Of a stretch of DNA of 19,810 bases, positions 1-6,804 are shown piece after piece. The position numbers and the translations under genes were made by a program. The first letter of the stretch is position 1; every line of letters starts with the position of its first letter. The DNA is taken from assembly GCA_910580135.1 (NCBI GenBank), contig CAJTXC010000012.1, forward strand, positions 1 to 19,810. Direction: 5' to 3'. The notes below the pieces were generated by a model that had not been told where the DNA came from, made no database searches, and saw nothing but the letters and a program-made list of their open reading frames with translations. Source of the stretch: an uncultured Bacilli bacterium. Lineage in GTDB: Bacteria > Bacillota_I > Bacilli_A > RF39 > UBA660.

Positions 1-228
1 TTCATTCTTGTATATAAATATAAAAACTATGATGATTATTATATTTTAATTAATAGTACAAATAAAGATATATCTAGTATATCAGATAATATTAATTCTA
101 AATTTTATACATTTAAAAGAAATTATAATGGTATAACTTCTTGTAGAGGATACGCTTATATAAAAGAATTTAATGATGAGTATAAAATAATCATTGATAA
201 TAAAAGCATTGAAATAAATAAAAGATAA
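1..228 (+). CDS. C-terminal end of an unrecognised protein (5' truncated)
   Basis: The frame is open from base 1 to a TAA at 226-228, giving 75 residues that begin FILVYKYKNYDDYY and end KSIEINKR. The start lies outside the window. The piece is polar, rich in Tyr, Asn, Ile and Lys, and has no obvious membrane segment or catalytic motif. It ends 19 bases before the GTG of the next gene, whose ribosome-binding site lies in the gap, so the two are probably co-transcribed. Function unknown. It is called a gene because the frame is uninterrupted and tightly spaced to a well-supported downstream gene. Confidence 0.6.
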   Translation, partial: FILVYKYKNYDDYYILINSTNKDISSISDNINSKFYTFKRNYNGITSCRGYAYIKEFNDEYKIIIDNKSIEINKR

Positions 229-247
229 TTTTTTTGGAGGTTTAAGA

Positions 248-763
248 GTGACTGCTTTAAAAAGAATATTGAATCGTGAAGTTAATTTGAAAAGTCTGAT
301 AATAATCTTCTTATTATCACCAATTTTATTTATATTGACTGTTATTATGATAAGTTTTATTTGTGGATTAGTTTGGTCTTTTTTACCGATGCACTATAAA
401 GATAAAATGATTTTAAAAGGTTATTATGAGAAAGAAGAATATTTTCAAGAAGATGGATTCCAAGATCATACTGATTATTGTAAATACTTTTATAAAAAAT
501 TAGATGATGATAAATTCATAAATAATATTAAATATGAAATAGTTAAAGAAGAAAATATAGAAGGTTTAAAAGGTTATTTTGGCGATACAAGAAATTGGAT
601 GAATATAGAAGGTCGTTCTAAAGAGTTTGATTTCAATAATGATATAATATCAATAGGGGATTACTATTATTTGGATTTAAAAGAATCAGGATATAATAAT
701 TACAATGTATATTTTTATGATATAGAAACACATATTTTATATTATATTCATTCTAATATTTAA
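248..763 (+). CDS. small membrane-anchored protein of unknown function
   Basis: 171 residues from a GTG start with a TTGGAGG ribosome-binding site (about 234-240) seven bases upstream. Residues about 16-48 form one long hydrophobic stretch (LIIIFLLSPILFILTVIM, then ISFICGLVWSF), which could be a single long or two short membrane helices. The remaining 120 residues are polar and Tyr/Asp/Lys-rich with no Cys or His cluster, most simply an exposed domain. It follows the truncated gene by 19 bases and looks like the last gene of that unit. I do not recognise the family. Confidence 0.65.
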   Translation: MTALKRILNREVNLKSLIIIFLLSPILFILTVIMISFICGLVWSFLPMHYKDKMILKGYYEKEEYFQEDGFQDHTDYCKYFYKKLDDDKFINNIKYEIVKEENIEGLKGYFGDTRNWMNIEGRSKEFDFNNDIISIGDYYYLDLKESGYNNYNVYFYDIETHILYYIHSNI

Positions 764-894
764 TAAAAAAATATATATTAAGTACTAAATTAAAAAGACT
801 TTACAATGATGATTTACATTTTCTTTAAAAAATGGTAAATAATATTTTTAATAATAGATAAATAATATTATAATATTATAGTGGAGGAATATTT

Positions 895-1794
895 ATGAAA
901 TATATAATTGATACAGATCCTGGTATAGATGATTCAATAGCTATTGCTATGGCCGTTAAAAATAATTTAGATATTATTGGTTTTACCTTAGCAAGCGGGA
1001 ATATACCACAAGTAAAGTCAGAAAAAAATTTAAAAGTAGTACAAGAAATTTTGGGTACTAATATAAAAATGTATAAAGGAGAACCTGAAAAAGAGGTTAA
1101 GCATGAAACTGCAGAATATGCTCATGGAATAGACGGATTAGGTTATTATCTTTTCCCAGACATTAGTAGAAAAAAATATGAAAGAATGCGTGCTGAAGAT
1201 TTTATTATAAAAGCATCAAAGAAATATAAAGATGATTTAACTCTTATATGCTTTGGTTCGCTTATTAATTTAGCAAATGCAATTAAAAAAGATAAAAGTT
1301 TAGTAAAAAGATTAAAGCATGTTGTTATAATGGGAACGACCTATAATCCTGAAGCTGAAACTCCTTATATGGAATTTAACGTAAACGCTAATCCAACTTC
1401 TGCAAAACTTGTTTTATCATCACCGTTTGAAGATATAAAATTAGTTACGCATGAAATAGGTATCGCTGCCCATATTGATAGAGATTATGTTTTAAATTTA
1501 AGAGAATCTAGTGATATAGTTTCTAGGTTTGTTGGTCTTATTTCTCACAAATACATGGATTTTAGTGGTGGTAAATATAAAGATGATGGTCTTGTTAATC
1601 CGGATCCAGCCACTGTTGCGAGTGTTATAGATACTAGTATCTTAAAGTTTGAATCTTGCAGTGTTAAAGTAATAGATCGTGGTAATAAAAAAGGTGAGTG
1701 TTATATTGCATTAACCGATGAAAGTAACATAAAAGTTGCAACTGATATTAATTTAAAGAAGTTTACTAAGTTATTTAAAGATACATTTAATTAG
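895..1794 (+). CDS. nucleoside hydrolase (IunH/RihABC superfamily)
   Basis: 299 residues, close to the usual 300-320. Members split ribonucleosides into base and ribose in the cytosol for salvage. The N-terminus MKYIIDTDPGIDD is the diagnostic DTDPGxDD calcium/ribose-binding motif. The segment VVIMGTTYNPEAETPYMEFNVNANP matches the family's MGG...EFN...DP region, and VNPDPATVA occupies the C-terminal HDP region whose Asp binds calcium. The position usually held by the catalytic His of HDP is Pro (PDP), so substrate or activity may differ from classical inosine-uridine hydrolases; the exact specificity cannot be told. The start has GTGGAGGAA eight bases upstream. The next gene begins 9 bases after the stop, so the two are probably one transcript. 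Confidence 0.9.
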   Translation: MKYIIDTDPGIDDSIAIAMAVKNNLDIIGFTLASGNIPQVKSEKNLKVVQEILGTNIKMYKGEPEKEVKHETAEYAHGIDGLGYYLFPDISRKKYERMRAEDFIIKASKKYKDDLTLICFGSLINLANAIKKDKSLVKRLKHVVIMGTTYNPEAETPYMEFNVNANPTSAKLVLSSPFEDIKLVTHEIGIAAHIDRDYVLNLRESSDIVSRFVGLISHKYMDFSGGKYKDDGLVNPDPATVASVIDTSILKFESCSVKVIDRGNKKGECYIALTDESNIKVATDINLKKFTKLFKDTFN

Positions 1795-1803
1795 GAAAAA
1801 TAT

Positions 1804-2316
1804 ATGAGTAGAATATTGTACTATGGAATTTTTTTTGATGAAAACTCAAAAAAAATAATATCTAGTCTAGATATTATTTTTTTTGATGAAAACTCAAAAA
1901 AAATAATATCTAGACTAGATATTAACAAACTGGATGTTGAGCCAGAGTATTTTCATATCACTTTTAGATATTTGCCAAATAAAGATGAAAGAATTAATGA
2001 TGTAGTCGGAGAAGAATATACATTAAAAATAATTGGTAGTGCAAATAATGGTAAAAATAGTGGAGTATTAATAGAAATCCCAAATGAGATAAAAAAATAT
2101 TATTTGCACAGATATGAAAAAGATGGAAAAGAAATACCAATAATTCCGCATATGACTTTATCTATAATGAATGATGCCCAAAATAGGGATACTAGGGATT
2201 TGAATTTTAAAATGTTAAACAATCCAATAGAAGTAAAAGGAAAATTTGGCTATTGTATAGAAGAAGTACCAGATGATAAAACATCTAGATATATAACATT
2301 TAAAAAGGTATCATGA
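1804..2316 (+). CDS. 2H-phosphoesterase-like protein with duplicated N-terminal 16-residue unit
   Basis: 170 residues. Two H-x-T-x motifs, HITF (about residue 51) and HMTL (about 118), are spaced as in the 2H phosphoesterase superfamily (2'-5' RNA ligase/LigT, cyclic phosphodiesterases), where the two histidines act on 2',3'-cyclic or 2'-5' phosphodiester bonds of RNA or nucleotides. The N-terminus carries IFFDENSKKIISxLDI twice in tandem (residues 9-40), x being Ser then Arg. A single copy would give the usual short strand before the first HxT, so the second copy looks like a recent in-frame duplication. The ribosome-binding site (AGGAAAAAT) is weak and the gene sits 9 bases behind the nucleoside hydrolase, suggesting coupled translation. 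Substrate unknown. The stop codon lies inside the terminator palindrome. Confidence 0.7.
   Translation: MSRILYYGIFFDENSKKIISSLDIIFFDENSKKIISRLDINKLDVEPEYFHITFRYLPNKDERINDVVGEEYTLKIIGSANNGKNSGVLIEIPNEIKKYYLHRYEKDGKEIPIIPHMTLSIMNDAQNRDTRDLNFKMLNNPIEVKGKFGYCIEEVPDDKTSRYITFKKVS
1828..1923 (+). repeat. 48-bp in-frame tandem duplication containing an 18+1+18 perfect palindrome
   Basis: Unit 1 is 1828-1875 and unit 2 is 1876-1923; 47 of 48 bases agree. The only difference is T at 1866 versus A at 1914. The end of unit 1 and the start of unit 2 form a perfect inverted repeat: arm AAAAAAAATAATATCTAG (1848-1865), central T (1866), and its exact reverse complement (1867-1884). In unit 2 the matching stem is only 10 bp. 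The mismatch base is the exact centre of the palindrome. Confidence 0.95.
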
Positions 2317-2327
2317 TACCTTTTTTT
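2302..2327 (+). terminator. intrinsic terminator overlapping the stop codon
   Basis: Perfect 24-bp palindrome (2302-2325) of five A, GGTATCATGATACC and five T, followed by more T. The TGA stop (2314-2316) of the 2H-like gene lies in its right half. It ends the nucleoside hydrolase/2H transcript. Confidence 0.8.
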
Positions 2328-2352
2328 CATATAATAAACTAGGTGATTTTAA

Positions 2353-2769
2353 ATGAACGATGAAAATAGTTATTCAGTAGCAAACATATCTGGTGATATC
2401 TTAGCTCCTAACTTAAACGGTGTAGCATCCTTTAAACCATATAAAGATGGCACAATGGTAGAAGTGGAAATATCTGGACTGCCTGGTTATAATAACTACG
2501 GTTTATACCAAATAGAGATTAATAACGGTAGTGGTTGTATGATAAATCAAAGTGGAAGTTTTTCTGGTATAACAAGCATATATAATCCAACTAACAGCGT
2601 TTATCCATTTCAATCAGGAGATATGCCACCGCTATTTTCTAATAATGGATATGCTTACATGAGGTTTTATACCACAAGGTTTAAATACTATGAAATAGAA
2701 GGAAAGTTAGTTGTTATAAAAAGTAATAACCGAAAAATAGGTTGTGGTAAGATAGAAAAATATCAATAG
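2353..2769 (+). CDS. Cu/Zn superoxide dismutase-like protein lacking all metal-ligand histidines
   Basis: 138 residues, no signal peptide. The fold signature is that of the SOD_Cu family found in Clostridia and bacilli: VANISG, GVASF, VEISGLPG, a YNP turn, PFQSGDMPPLFSNNGYAYM, RFKYYEIEGKLVVI and the C-terminal GCGKI. The family's two Cys of the intrasubunit disulfide are kept (C62 and C131). Every His ligand is replaced: FHIHE corresponds to LYQIE, the bridging His before YNP is I76, the two His of HPxHAGD are Y84 and Q87, and the last copper His is K123. Only the zinc Asp (D90) remains, and the protein contains no His at all. The electrostatic loop before the second Cys is reduced to about seven residues. 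It therefore cannot bind Cu/Zn in the usual way; a structural or binding role is inferred. AGGTGA lies seven bases before the ATG. Confidence 0.8.
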   Translation: MNDENSYSVANISGDILAPNLNGVASFKPYKDGTMVEVEISGLPGYNNYGLYQIEINNGSGCMINQSGSFSGITSIYNPTNSVYPFQSGDMPPLFSNNGYAYMRFYTTRFKYYEIEGKLVVIKSNNRKIGCGKIEKYQ

Positions 2770-2799
2770 AAAAAGGAATCATTTTACGGATTCCTTTTT
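2770..2799. terminator. bidirectional intrinsic terminator
   Basis: Stem AAAAAGGAATC (2770-2780), 8-base loop, GATTCCTTTTT (2789-2799). A-tract on one side and T-tract on the other serve both the SOD-like gene (+) and the converging germination operon (-). It overlaps the last codon of the minus-strand permease gene. Confidence 0.85.
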
Positions 2800-3879
2800 T
2801 AAAAACAAACATCTTATAAATAGAATTAACAATATTATAAACATCGGAAGTGCGATAAATGGTATAAAAAACTTCTTAACTGTTATTATCGAGTGCGGAA
2901 TATTACCAAATAAGAATTTACCAGCAAAAATACAAACTACCGATATTATAACCACTAATACCTTGTTTATCTTTACGTTCTTACTAAAGTTTTTAACGCC
3001 GTATATTATTCCAAACGTAGAAATGTTAGCAAGTGCTATCATGTAAAATACCCATCTAAAAGCAAGTAGGTTTTCTAAGTGTAACTCAGAAGAAGATATA
3101 CCTATTTTTTTAAGTAATATGTACTCTGGATACCTAAATAATGATGCCATTTCATACCCAAGGCAGGACACGATAAAGAACATTACGAAGGTAAGTGAAA
3201 GTGATGTGTAAAGATAAAACAAGATAATTGTTTTATTATACTTTTCTGGTTTTTTAATTTTTGATTTACTAATTGTAAGTAGTAGCATCGTAAGTAGTGA
3301 GCACGATGCCGCAAAATAAATGGCACCGTCTAATATGCTTAAAACATTATTATTAACTACTATCGGAAGAATGTTTCCTACCTCAATATATTTAGCTAGA
3401 AAGATTTCTATTACAACCATGAATACGATGCTTGAGAAAAAGGCTATTTGTGCCGTTCTAGCAAGTGTTTCAAGGCCTTTAAAACAAATTATTAAACAAG
3501 TTGTTATAACAAGCAATCCAACCAAGCTAAAAGGTGTATCCTGAAGGTATTTGCTGGTTACGAATATTACGATTGCTCTTATTGCCATCGTAAGCATCAC
3601 CATGTATATTAAAATTATTAAAACGTTTAATATGTTACCAAAAACCTTTCCAAATAACTTAACGTTTTTTTCATATATGTTAAGCTTTGGAAGACATGAG
3701 TTGACTTTTAAATACATCAAAACTGGTATTAAACCTAAAACCACGCCAAGTAGCATTGAAACTAGGACCTCATTACCAGACTTTCTAAGAATGATGATGT
3801 CACTTATTCCTAAAAACAAACTACAACATATAAGGGTTAAAAACATTCCTATTTGAATTCTTGATACTTTATCATTCAT
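2779..3879 (-). CDS. gerAB: germinant-receptor subunit B, spore germination permease (GerAB/GerKB family)
   Basis: 366 residues, the normal size for B subunits of Ger receptors, which are APC-superfamily integral proteins of the spore inner membrane that bind germinants such as amino acids. About ten hydrophobic segments run through the protein. The start KVSRIQIGMFLTLICCSLFLGI matches the family's N-terminal first helix, and FRYPEYILLKKIGISS followed by LLAFRWVFYMIALANI is a conserved B-subunit stretch. ATG at 3879 is preceded by GGGAGGG about nine bases upstream. It overlaps the end of the C-subunit gene by 8 bases, indicating translational coupling. The paralogue (A, B or K) cannot be assigned; the symbol names the family only. 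Confidence 0.93.
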   Translation of the reverse strand: MNDKVSRIQIGMFLTLICCSLFLGISDIIILRKSGNEVLVSMLLGVVLGLIPVLMYLKVNSCLPKLNIYEKNVKLFGKVFGNILNVLIILIYMVMLTMAIRAIVIFVTSKYLQDTPFSLVGLLVITTCLIICFKGLETLARTAQIAFFSSIVFMVVIEIFLAKYIEVGNILPIVVNNNVLSILDGAIYFAASCSLLTMLLLTISKSKIKKPEKYNKTIILFYLYTSLSLTFVMFFIVSCLGYEMASLFRYPEYILLKKIGISSSELHLENLLAFRWVFYMIALANISTFGIIYGVKNFSKNVKINKVLVVIISVVCIFAGKFLFGNIPHSIITVKKFFIPFIALPMFIILLILFIRCLFLKKESVK

Positions 3880-5074
3880 GATTAATGCCCTCCCTTACGG
3901 ATTTTATCGATAGGTTAGTTGAGTTAATGTTAACCTTTGTTTTAAAATTAAACGAAACATCATTTACTATTTCGGATTTTTTATAACCTAGCTTTTTCAT
4001 TTCCCTATAATTTTTACCATAAAACTTAGAACCATATTTAAGTACGTCAGATTTTTCTTCCTTGTAAAGCTTATCAGTTGCTTTAACCATTAAAGTTTTA
4101 ATTTTAGAAGCTGCTTTTTTTTCTAACTCCTTTATGTATTTTTCACTTTTAATAAAATCAGCATCACAGTTATATTCAAGTAAGTCAGCATTAACCCTTG
4201 AAGTTATACTAACCAGTGGTTTTTTATCTTTAAAAGATAATTCTTCTTTTAACTTTGACGACGTAACCCTTATCGTTGCATAGTTTTTGCTACTACATTT
4301 AACGTTTATGTAAGTTTGGTTAGGTTCTCCTGCTAAAAAGTTATAGCCAGCTGATTCATCACTTGTTAAGTAATCCTTAAACTTACCATCCTTAAAGTAG
4401 CCAAGGGTACCAAATTTAAGCTTAGCTTTAGGATCACTTTCCGCGATATTTTCCATCTTTTCTCCTTCTTTAACACTTCCTTTTATCATGATGGAAGGAA
4501 TAATGGCTTCTTCTCCTTCAAGCGATAAATCTGAGATAAATTCGTCAATTGTAACAAGGGTTAAAGAACCACTAAAGTTATCGGCAACGGATAAAGTGGA
4601 TTTTAAATTTCTAGATGGAATGGTCTCAAGTGGAGTAATTATTTTAAGTACGTCGTATGCTTTATCACCTTTAGATACCATGACAAGTGAGTCTTTTTCA
4701 ACCTGTGAGTCCCTTAGAAAATAATCTAGGTAATTAAGTGGATTTTTTTTCTTTAATAAATTTTCCCCAATAACCACAACCTCGTTATGACCTAGGTATA
4801 ATTCTTTAGGAGAATCAAGCATTATCTTTTCAAAAGCTTCGTATATCGTATCACCATCTGATTTATAAATAGTAATTAAACTATTATCTGATTCTTCATC
4901 TTTTTTAGCATTCATTATTTGAATTCCAACTTCGTATTTTGAAGGATCATTTTCTTTTTGATCGATTGAGATACCTGATACGATTGCGTATTCGTTTATT
5001 TCCTTATAATTAAAACAACCAGAAAGAGAAAATAAAGTAATTATTAATATTAATATTTTAAAAACGTTCTTCAT
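3872..5074 (-). CDS. gerAC: germinant-receptor subunit C, Ger(x)C-family lipoprotein
   Basis: 400 residues from the chosen start. A lipoprotein signal KILILIITLFSLSGC has a lipobox ending in Cys20, predicting lipid anchoring to the outer face of the spore inner membrane. GCFNYKEINEYAIVSGISID is the family's GCWDxREINxLxIVxGxxID start with Phe in place of Trp. The C-terminal half (YIKELEKKAASKIKTLMVKA and the following stretch) matches the GerAC C-terminal domain. Two in-frame ATGs exist at 5080 and 5074. The AAGGAGG site (5081-5087) touches the first with zero spacing and is six bases from the second, so 5074 is preferred. It overlaps the A gene by 17 bases and the B gene by 8. Confidence 0.93.
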   Translation of the reverse strand: MKNVFKILILIITLFSLSGCFNYKEINEYAIVSGISIDQKENDPSKYEVGIQIMNAKKDEESDNSLITIYKSDGDTIYEAFEKIMLDSPKELYLGHNEVVVIGENLLKKKNPLNYLDYFLRDSQVEKDSLVMVSKGDKAYDVLKIITPLETIPSRNLKSTLSVADNFSGSLTLVTIDEFISDLSLEGEEAIIPSIMIKGSVKEGEKMENIAESDPKAKLKFGTLGYFKDGKFKDYLTSDESAGYNFLAGEPNQTYINVKCSSKNYATIRVTSSKLKEELSFKDKKPLVSITSRVNADLLEYNCDADFIKSEKYIKELEKKAASKIKTLMVKATDKLYKEEKSDVLKYGSKFYGKNYREMKKLGYKKSEIVNDVSFNFKTKVNINSTNLSIKSVREGINHE

Positions 5075-6506
5075 CTTCATCCTCCTTGTTATATATATTG
5101 TTAGGATGCAATTTAGCTTCTTTTTTTACTAATATGGCATCAGTTTGGTCTTTTTTGTTAAACGGCTCAAAAGGTGCTAGATAAGGTTTACCACATGATC
5201 TTTGACTTACTAATACAGTAACCAGTATGATACAACCAAACATAACTCCGATAAATCCAAAAAGGCTAGCTAGTAATATTAATATTAATTGCCACCATCT
5301 AATTGAGTTAATGAGTTCGATTGATGAAAATGCGAGCGATGCAACCGATGCAATACCAACTATTATTATGGTAATAGGAGATACTATTCCTGCTTCTACC
5401 GCAGCTTGACCTAAAACTAAGGCACCAACGATTGATATAGAGCTTCCACCTTTACCTGGAAAACGCATGTCGCTTTCTCTTAGTATTTGAAACATAAAAC
5501 TCATAACAAGTATTTCAAACACGGTAGAAAAGGGGACGCCGTCTCTTTGTATTGAAAAGTTAATTAAAAGTCCACTTGGTATGGCTTCTAAGTTGTATGC
5601 CATAAGAGAAATATAAATAGCAGGAGTAAGTAAGGCAAGGATCATTGCTATTATTCTTACTATTCTGCTTCCAAAGACGTTTAATCCTTTTTCATAATAA
5701 TCATCAGGATTTTTAAAAAAGTCAATGAACGTACAAGGCAAGATTATTACTTCGTTTGAGTTTTCAACCATTAGGCAAACCCTTCCTTGAAGAAGCATCT
5801 GACTTACTAAATCAGGTCTTTCGGTTGCAAGGTTGGTTGGAAATATTGCACGGTTTGGATTACTTATTGCATCAAGGATGTAGTTTGCGTTTCCAACATA
5901 TTCTATATCAATTTTTTCTATTTTTTTATAAATGTCATCAACTAATTTTTCATCACATATTCCGTTCATGTAAAATAATGCAACCCTAGTTTTACTTTTT
6001 GATCCAACTGTTGCTTCTTTAAACCATAAATCTTCGCTTCTTAATCTTCTTCTTATCATTCCGGTGTTATTTTCGTAATTTTCGGTAAAGGCATCAGTTG
6101 GACCTTTAAGACTTTTTTCATTCTCGCTTTTTTGTATACCACTATTTCTATTAGCCTTGTTTTCAAAAACTATTATTTTATTTTCATCATCAAATAAAAC
6201 TAGTGTAAATCCATTAAAAAGATAATATAGTGCATCTTCTAAAGTTGTTATTTCTTTTGAACTGTTATTTGGAACGTAATTTTTAACGTAGTCAAATATA
6301 TTTTTTTCTTTTAATTCATTACCTTCTTCATCTAATCTTCTTAAGATAAAGTCATTTATGCTAGATGCATCACTTACGCTGTTGGCGTAAACAAAAGTAA
6401 TCATTTTATTTCCTATTGGATAATCTTTATACGTAACGTCTGGAGCCTGGCCAGTTCTCTTTTTTATGTCTTTAATAATTTTTTTTCTGTCTTTTCCTAT
6501 TGTCAT
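5058..6506 (-). CDS. gerAA: germinant-receptor subunit A, GerA-family spore germination protein
   Basis: 482 residues, the typical length. A hydrophilic N-terminal domain (about 1-250) is followed by a membrane domain with segments RIIAMILALLTPAIYISLMAY, ITIIIVGIASVASLAF and LILILLASLFGFIGVMFGCI. The family landmarks RDGVPFSTVFEILVM, LRESDMRFPG, SIVGALVLGQAAVEAGIVSP and the tail PYLAPF are present. It is the A subunit of the receptor in the spore inner membrane that passes the germinant signal on to ion and dipicolinate release. ATG follows AGAGGGATAAT. First gene of the A-C-B operon. An upstream promoter-RNA-terminator block may control it. Confidence 0.95.
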   Translation of the reverse strand: MTIGKDRKKIIKDIKKRTGQAPDVTYKDYPIGNKMITFVYANSVSDASSINDFILRRLDEEGNELKEKNIFDYVKNYVPNNSSKEITTLEDALYYLFNGFTLVLFDDENKIIVFENKANRNSGIQKSENEKSLKGPTDAFTENYENNTGMIRRRLRSEDLWFKEATVGSKSKTRVALFYMNGICDEKLVDDIYKKIEKIDIEYVGNANYILDAISNPNRAIFPTNLATERPDLVSQMLLQGRVCLMVENSNEVIILPCTFIDFFKNPDDYYEKGLNVFGSRIVRIIAMILALLTPAIYISLMAYNLEAIPSGLLINFSIQRDGVPFSTVFEILVMSFMFQILRESDMRFPGKGGSSISIVGALVLGQAAVEAGIVSPITIIIVGIASVASLAFSSIELINSIRWWQLILILLASLFGFIGVMFGCIILVTVLVSQRSCGKPYLAPFEPFNKKDQTDAILVKKEAKLHPNNIYNKEDEDEERF

Positions 6507-6556
6507 ATTATCCCTCTTTTTTTAATAGTATTAACCATAACTAGTAAAAAAATTCC

Positions 6557-6593
6557 AAAAAAAAGGAGATCACACGGTTTCCCATGCAATCTC
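6557..6593 (-). terminator. intrinsic terminator upstream of the germination operon
   Basis: Read on the minus strand: GAGATTGCATGG, GAAA tetraloop, CCGTGTGATCTC (plus 6566-6593), 12 pairs including three G-U, then C and eight T (6557-6564). It lies 51 bases before the GerAA-like start and can either end a small RNA or act as an attenuator. Confidence 0.85.
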
Positions 6594-6660
6594 AAAAAGA
6601 ATAAAAAGGGGTTGGCTAGTTGTGATACTAGCGCCAGCTTCCGTTTCCTTCAGCTGGTGC
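6557..6660 (-). ncRNA. unidentified structured RNA (leader or sRNA) before the germination operon
   Basis: About 104 nt from the predicted start near 6660 to the terminator. In minus-strand order it has a hairpin CCAGCT/AGCTGG (6657-6652 with 6639-6634) enclosing a 12-base purine-rich loop with GGAAACGG, a second hairpin GCTAGT/ACTAGC (6632-6627 with 6620-6615) with loop ATCACA, an unpaired CAACCCC, a short T-rich spacer and the terminator. The outer GC pairs of hairpin 1 use the same bases as hairpin 2 (6631-6632), so the two can compete. It matches no riboswitch core I recognise (TPP, FMN, SAM, purine, lysine, glycine, preQ1, c-di-GMP, THF, fluoride, guanidine, T-box). Confidence 0.6.
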
Positions 6661-6665
6661 CATTT

Positions 6666-6694
6666 ATACTAATCGAAATGAGGTTAAAAGTCAA
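6666..6694 (-). promoter_or_regulatory. sigma-A-type promoter for the leader RNA
   Basis: On the minus strand TTGACT (6694-6689), 17-base spacer, TAGTAT (6671-6666). The predicted start near 6660 coincides with the first hairpin. Because gerA-type operons normally use forespore sigma-G, a vegetative-type promoter here is notable. A sigma-G-like -10 (AATACTA) also occurs between the terminator and the ATG, without a convincing -35. Confidence 0.65.
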
Positions 6695-6745
6695 CCTTTT
6701 TTTTATAATTTTTTAAAAAAGTTTCATTAAAGTTTATTACCACAA

Positions 6746-6774
6746 TTGATTTGCAAACAATCGTTTGTTATAAT
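6746..6774 (+). promoter_or_regulatory. recG promoter
   Basis: TTGATT (6746-6751), 17-base spacer, TATAAT (6769-6774). The spacer contains the near-palindrome CAAACAATCGTTTG, a possible operator. The ATG follows 30 bases downstream with an AGAAGG site. Confidence 0.75.
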
Positions 6775-6804
6775 TAGTTTATAAATGAAAAGAAGGTAAT
6801 ATTT

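Noticed and set aside
3320..3856. Plus-strand open frames inside the germination permease gene
   Set aside because: Antisense shadows of a well-supported gene; no ribosome-binding site or recognisable product.
6557..6660. Bacterial SRP (4.5S) RNA, suggested by GGAAACGGAAG
   Set aside because: The conserved helix 8 core of SRP RNA (CAGGTCCGGAAGGAAGCAG type) is absent and the fold is two short hairpins, not one long rod.
6681..6704. Plus-strand hairpin AGGTT/AACCT with T-run, read as a plus-strand terminator
   Set aside because: Only five pairs and it coincides with the minus-strand -35; no plus-strand transcript is supported there.
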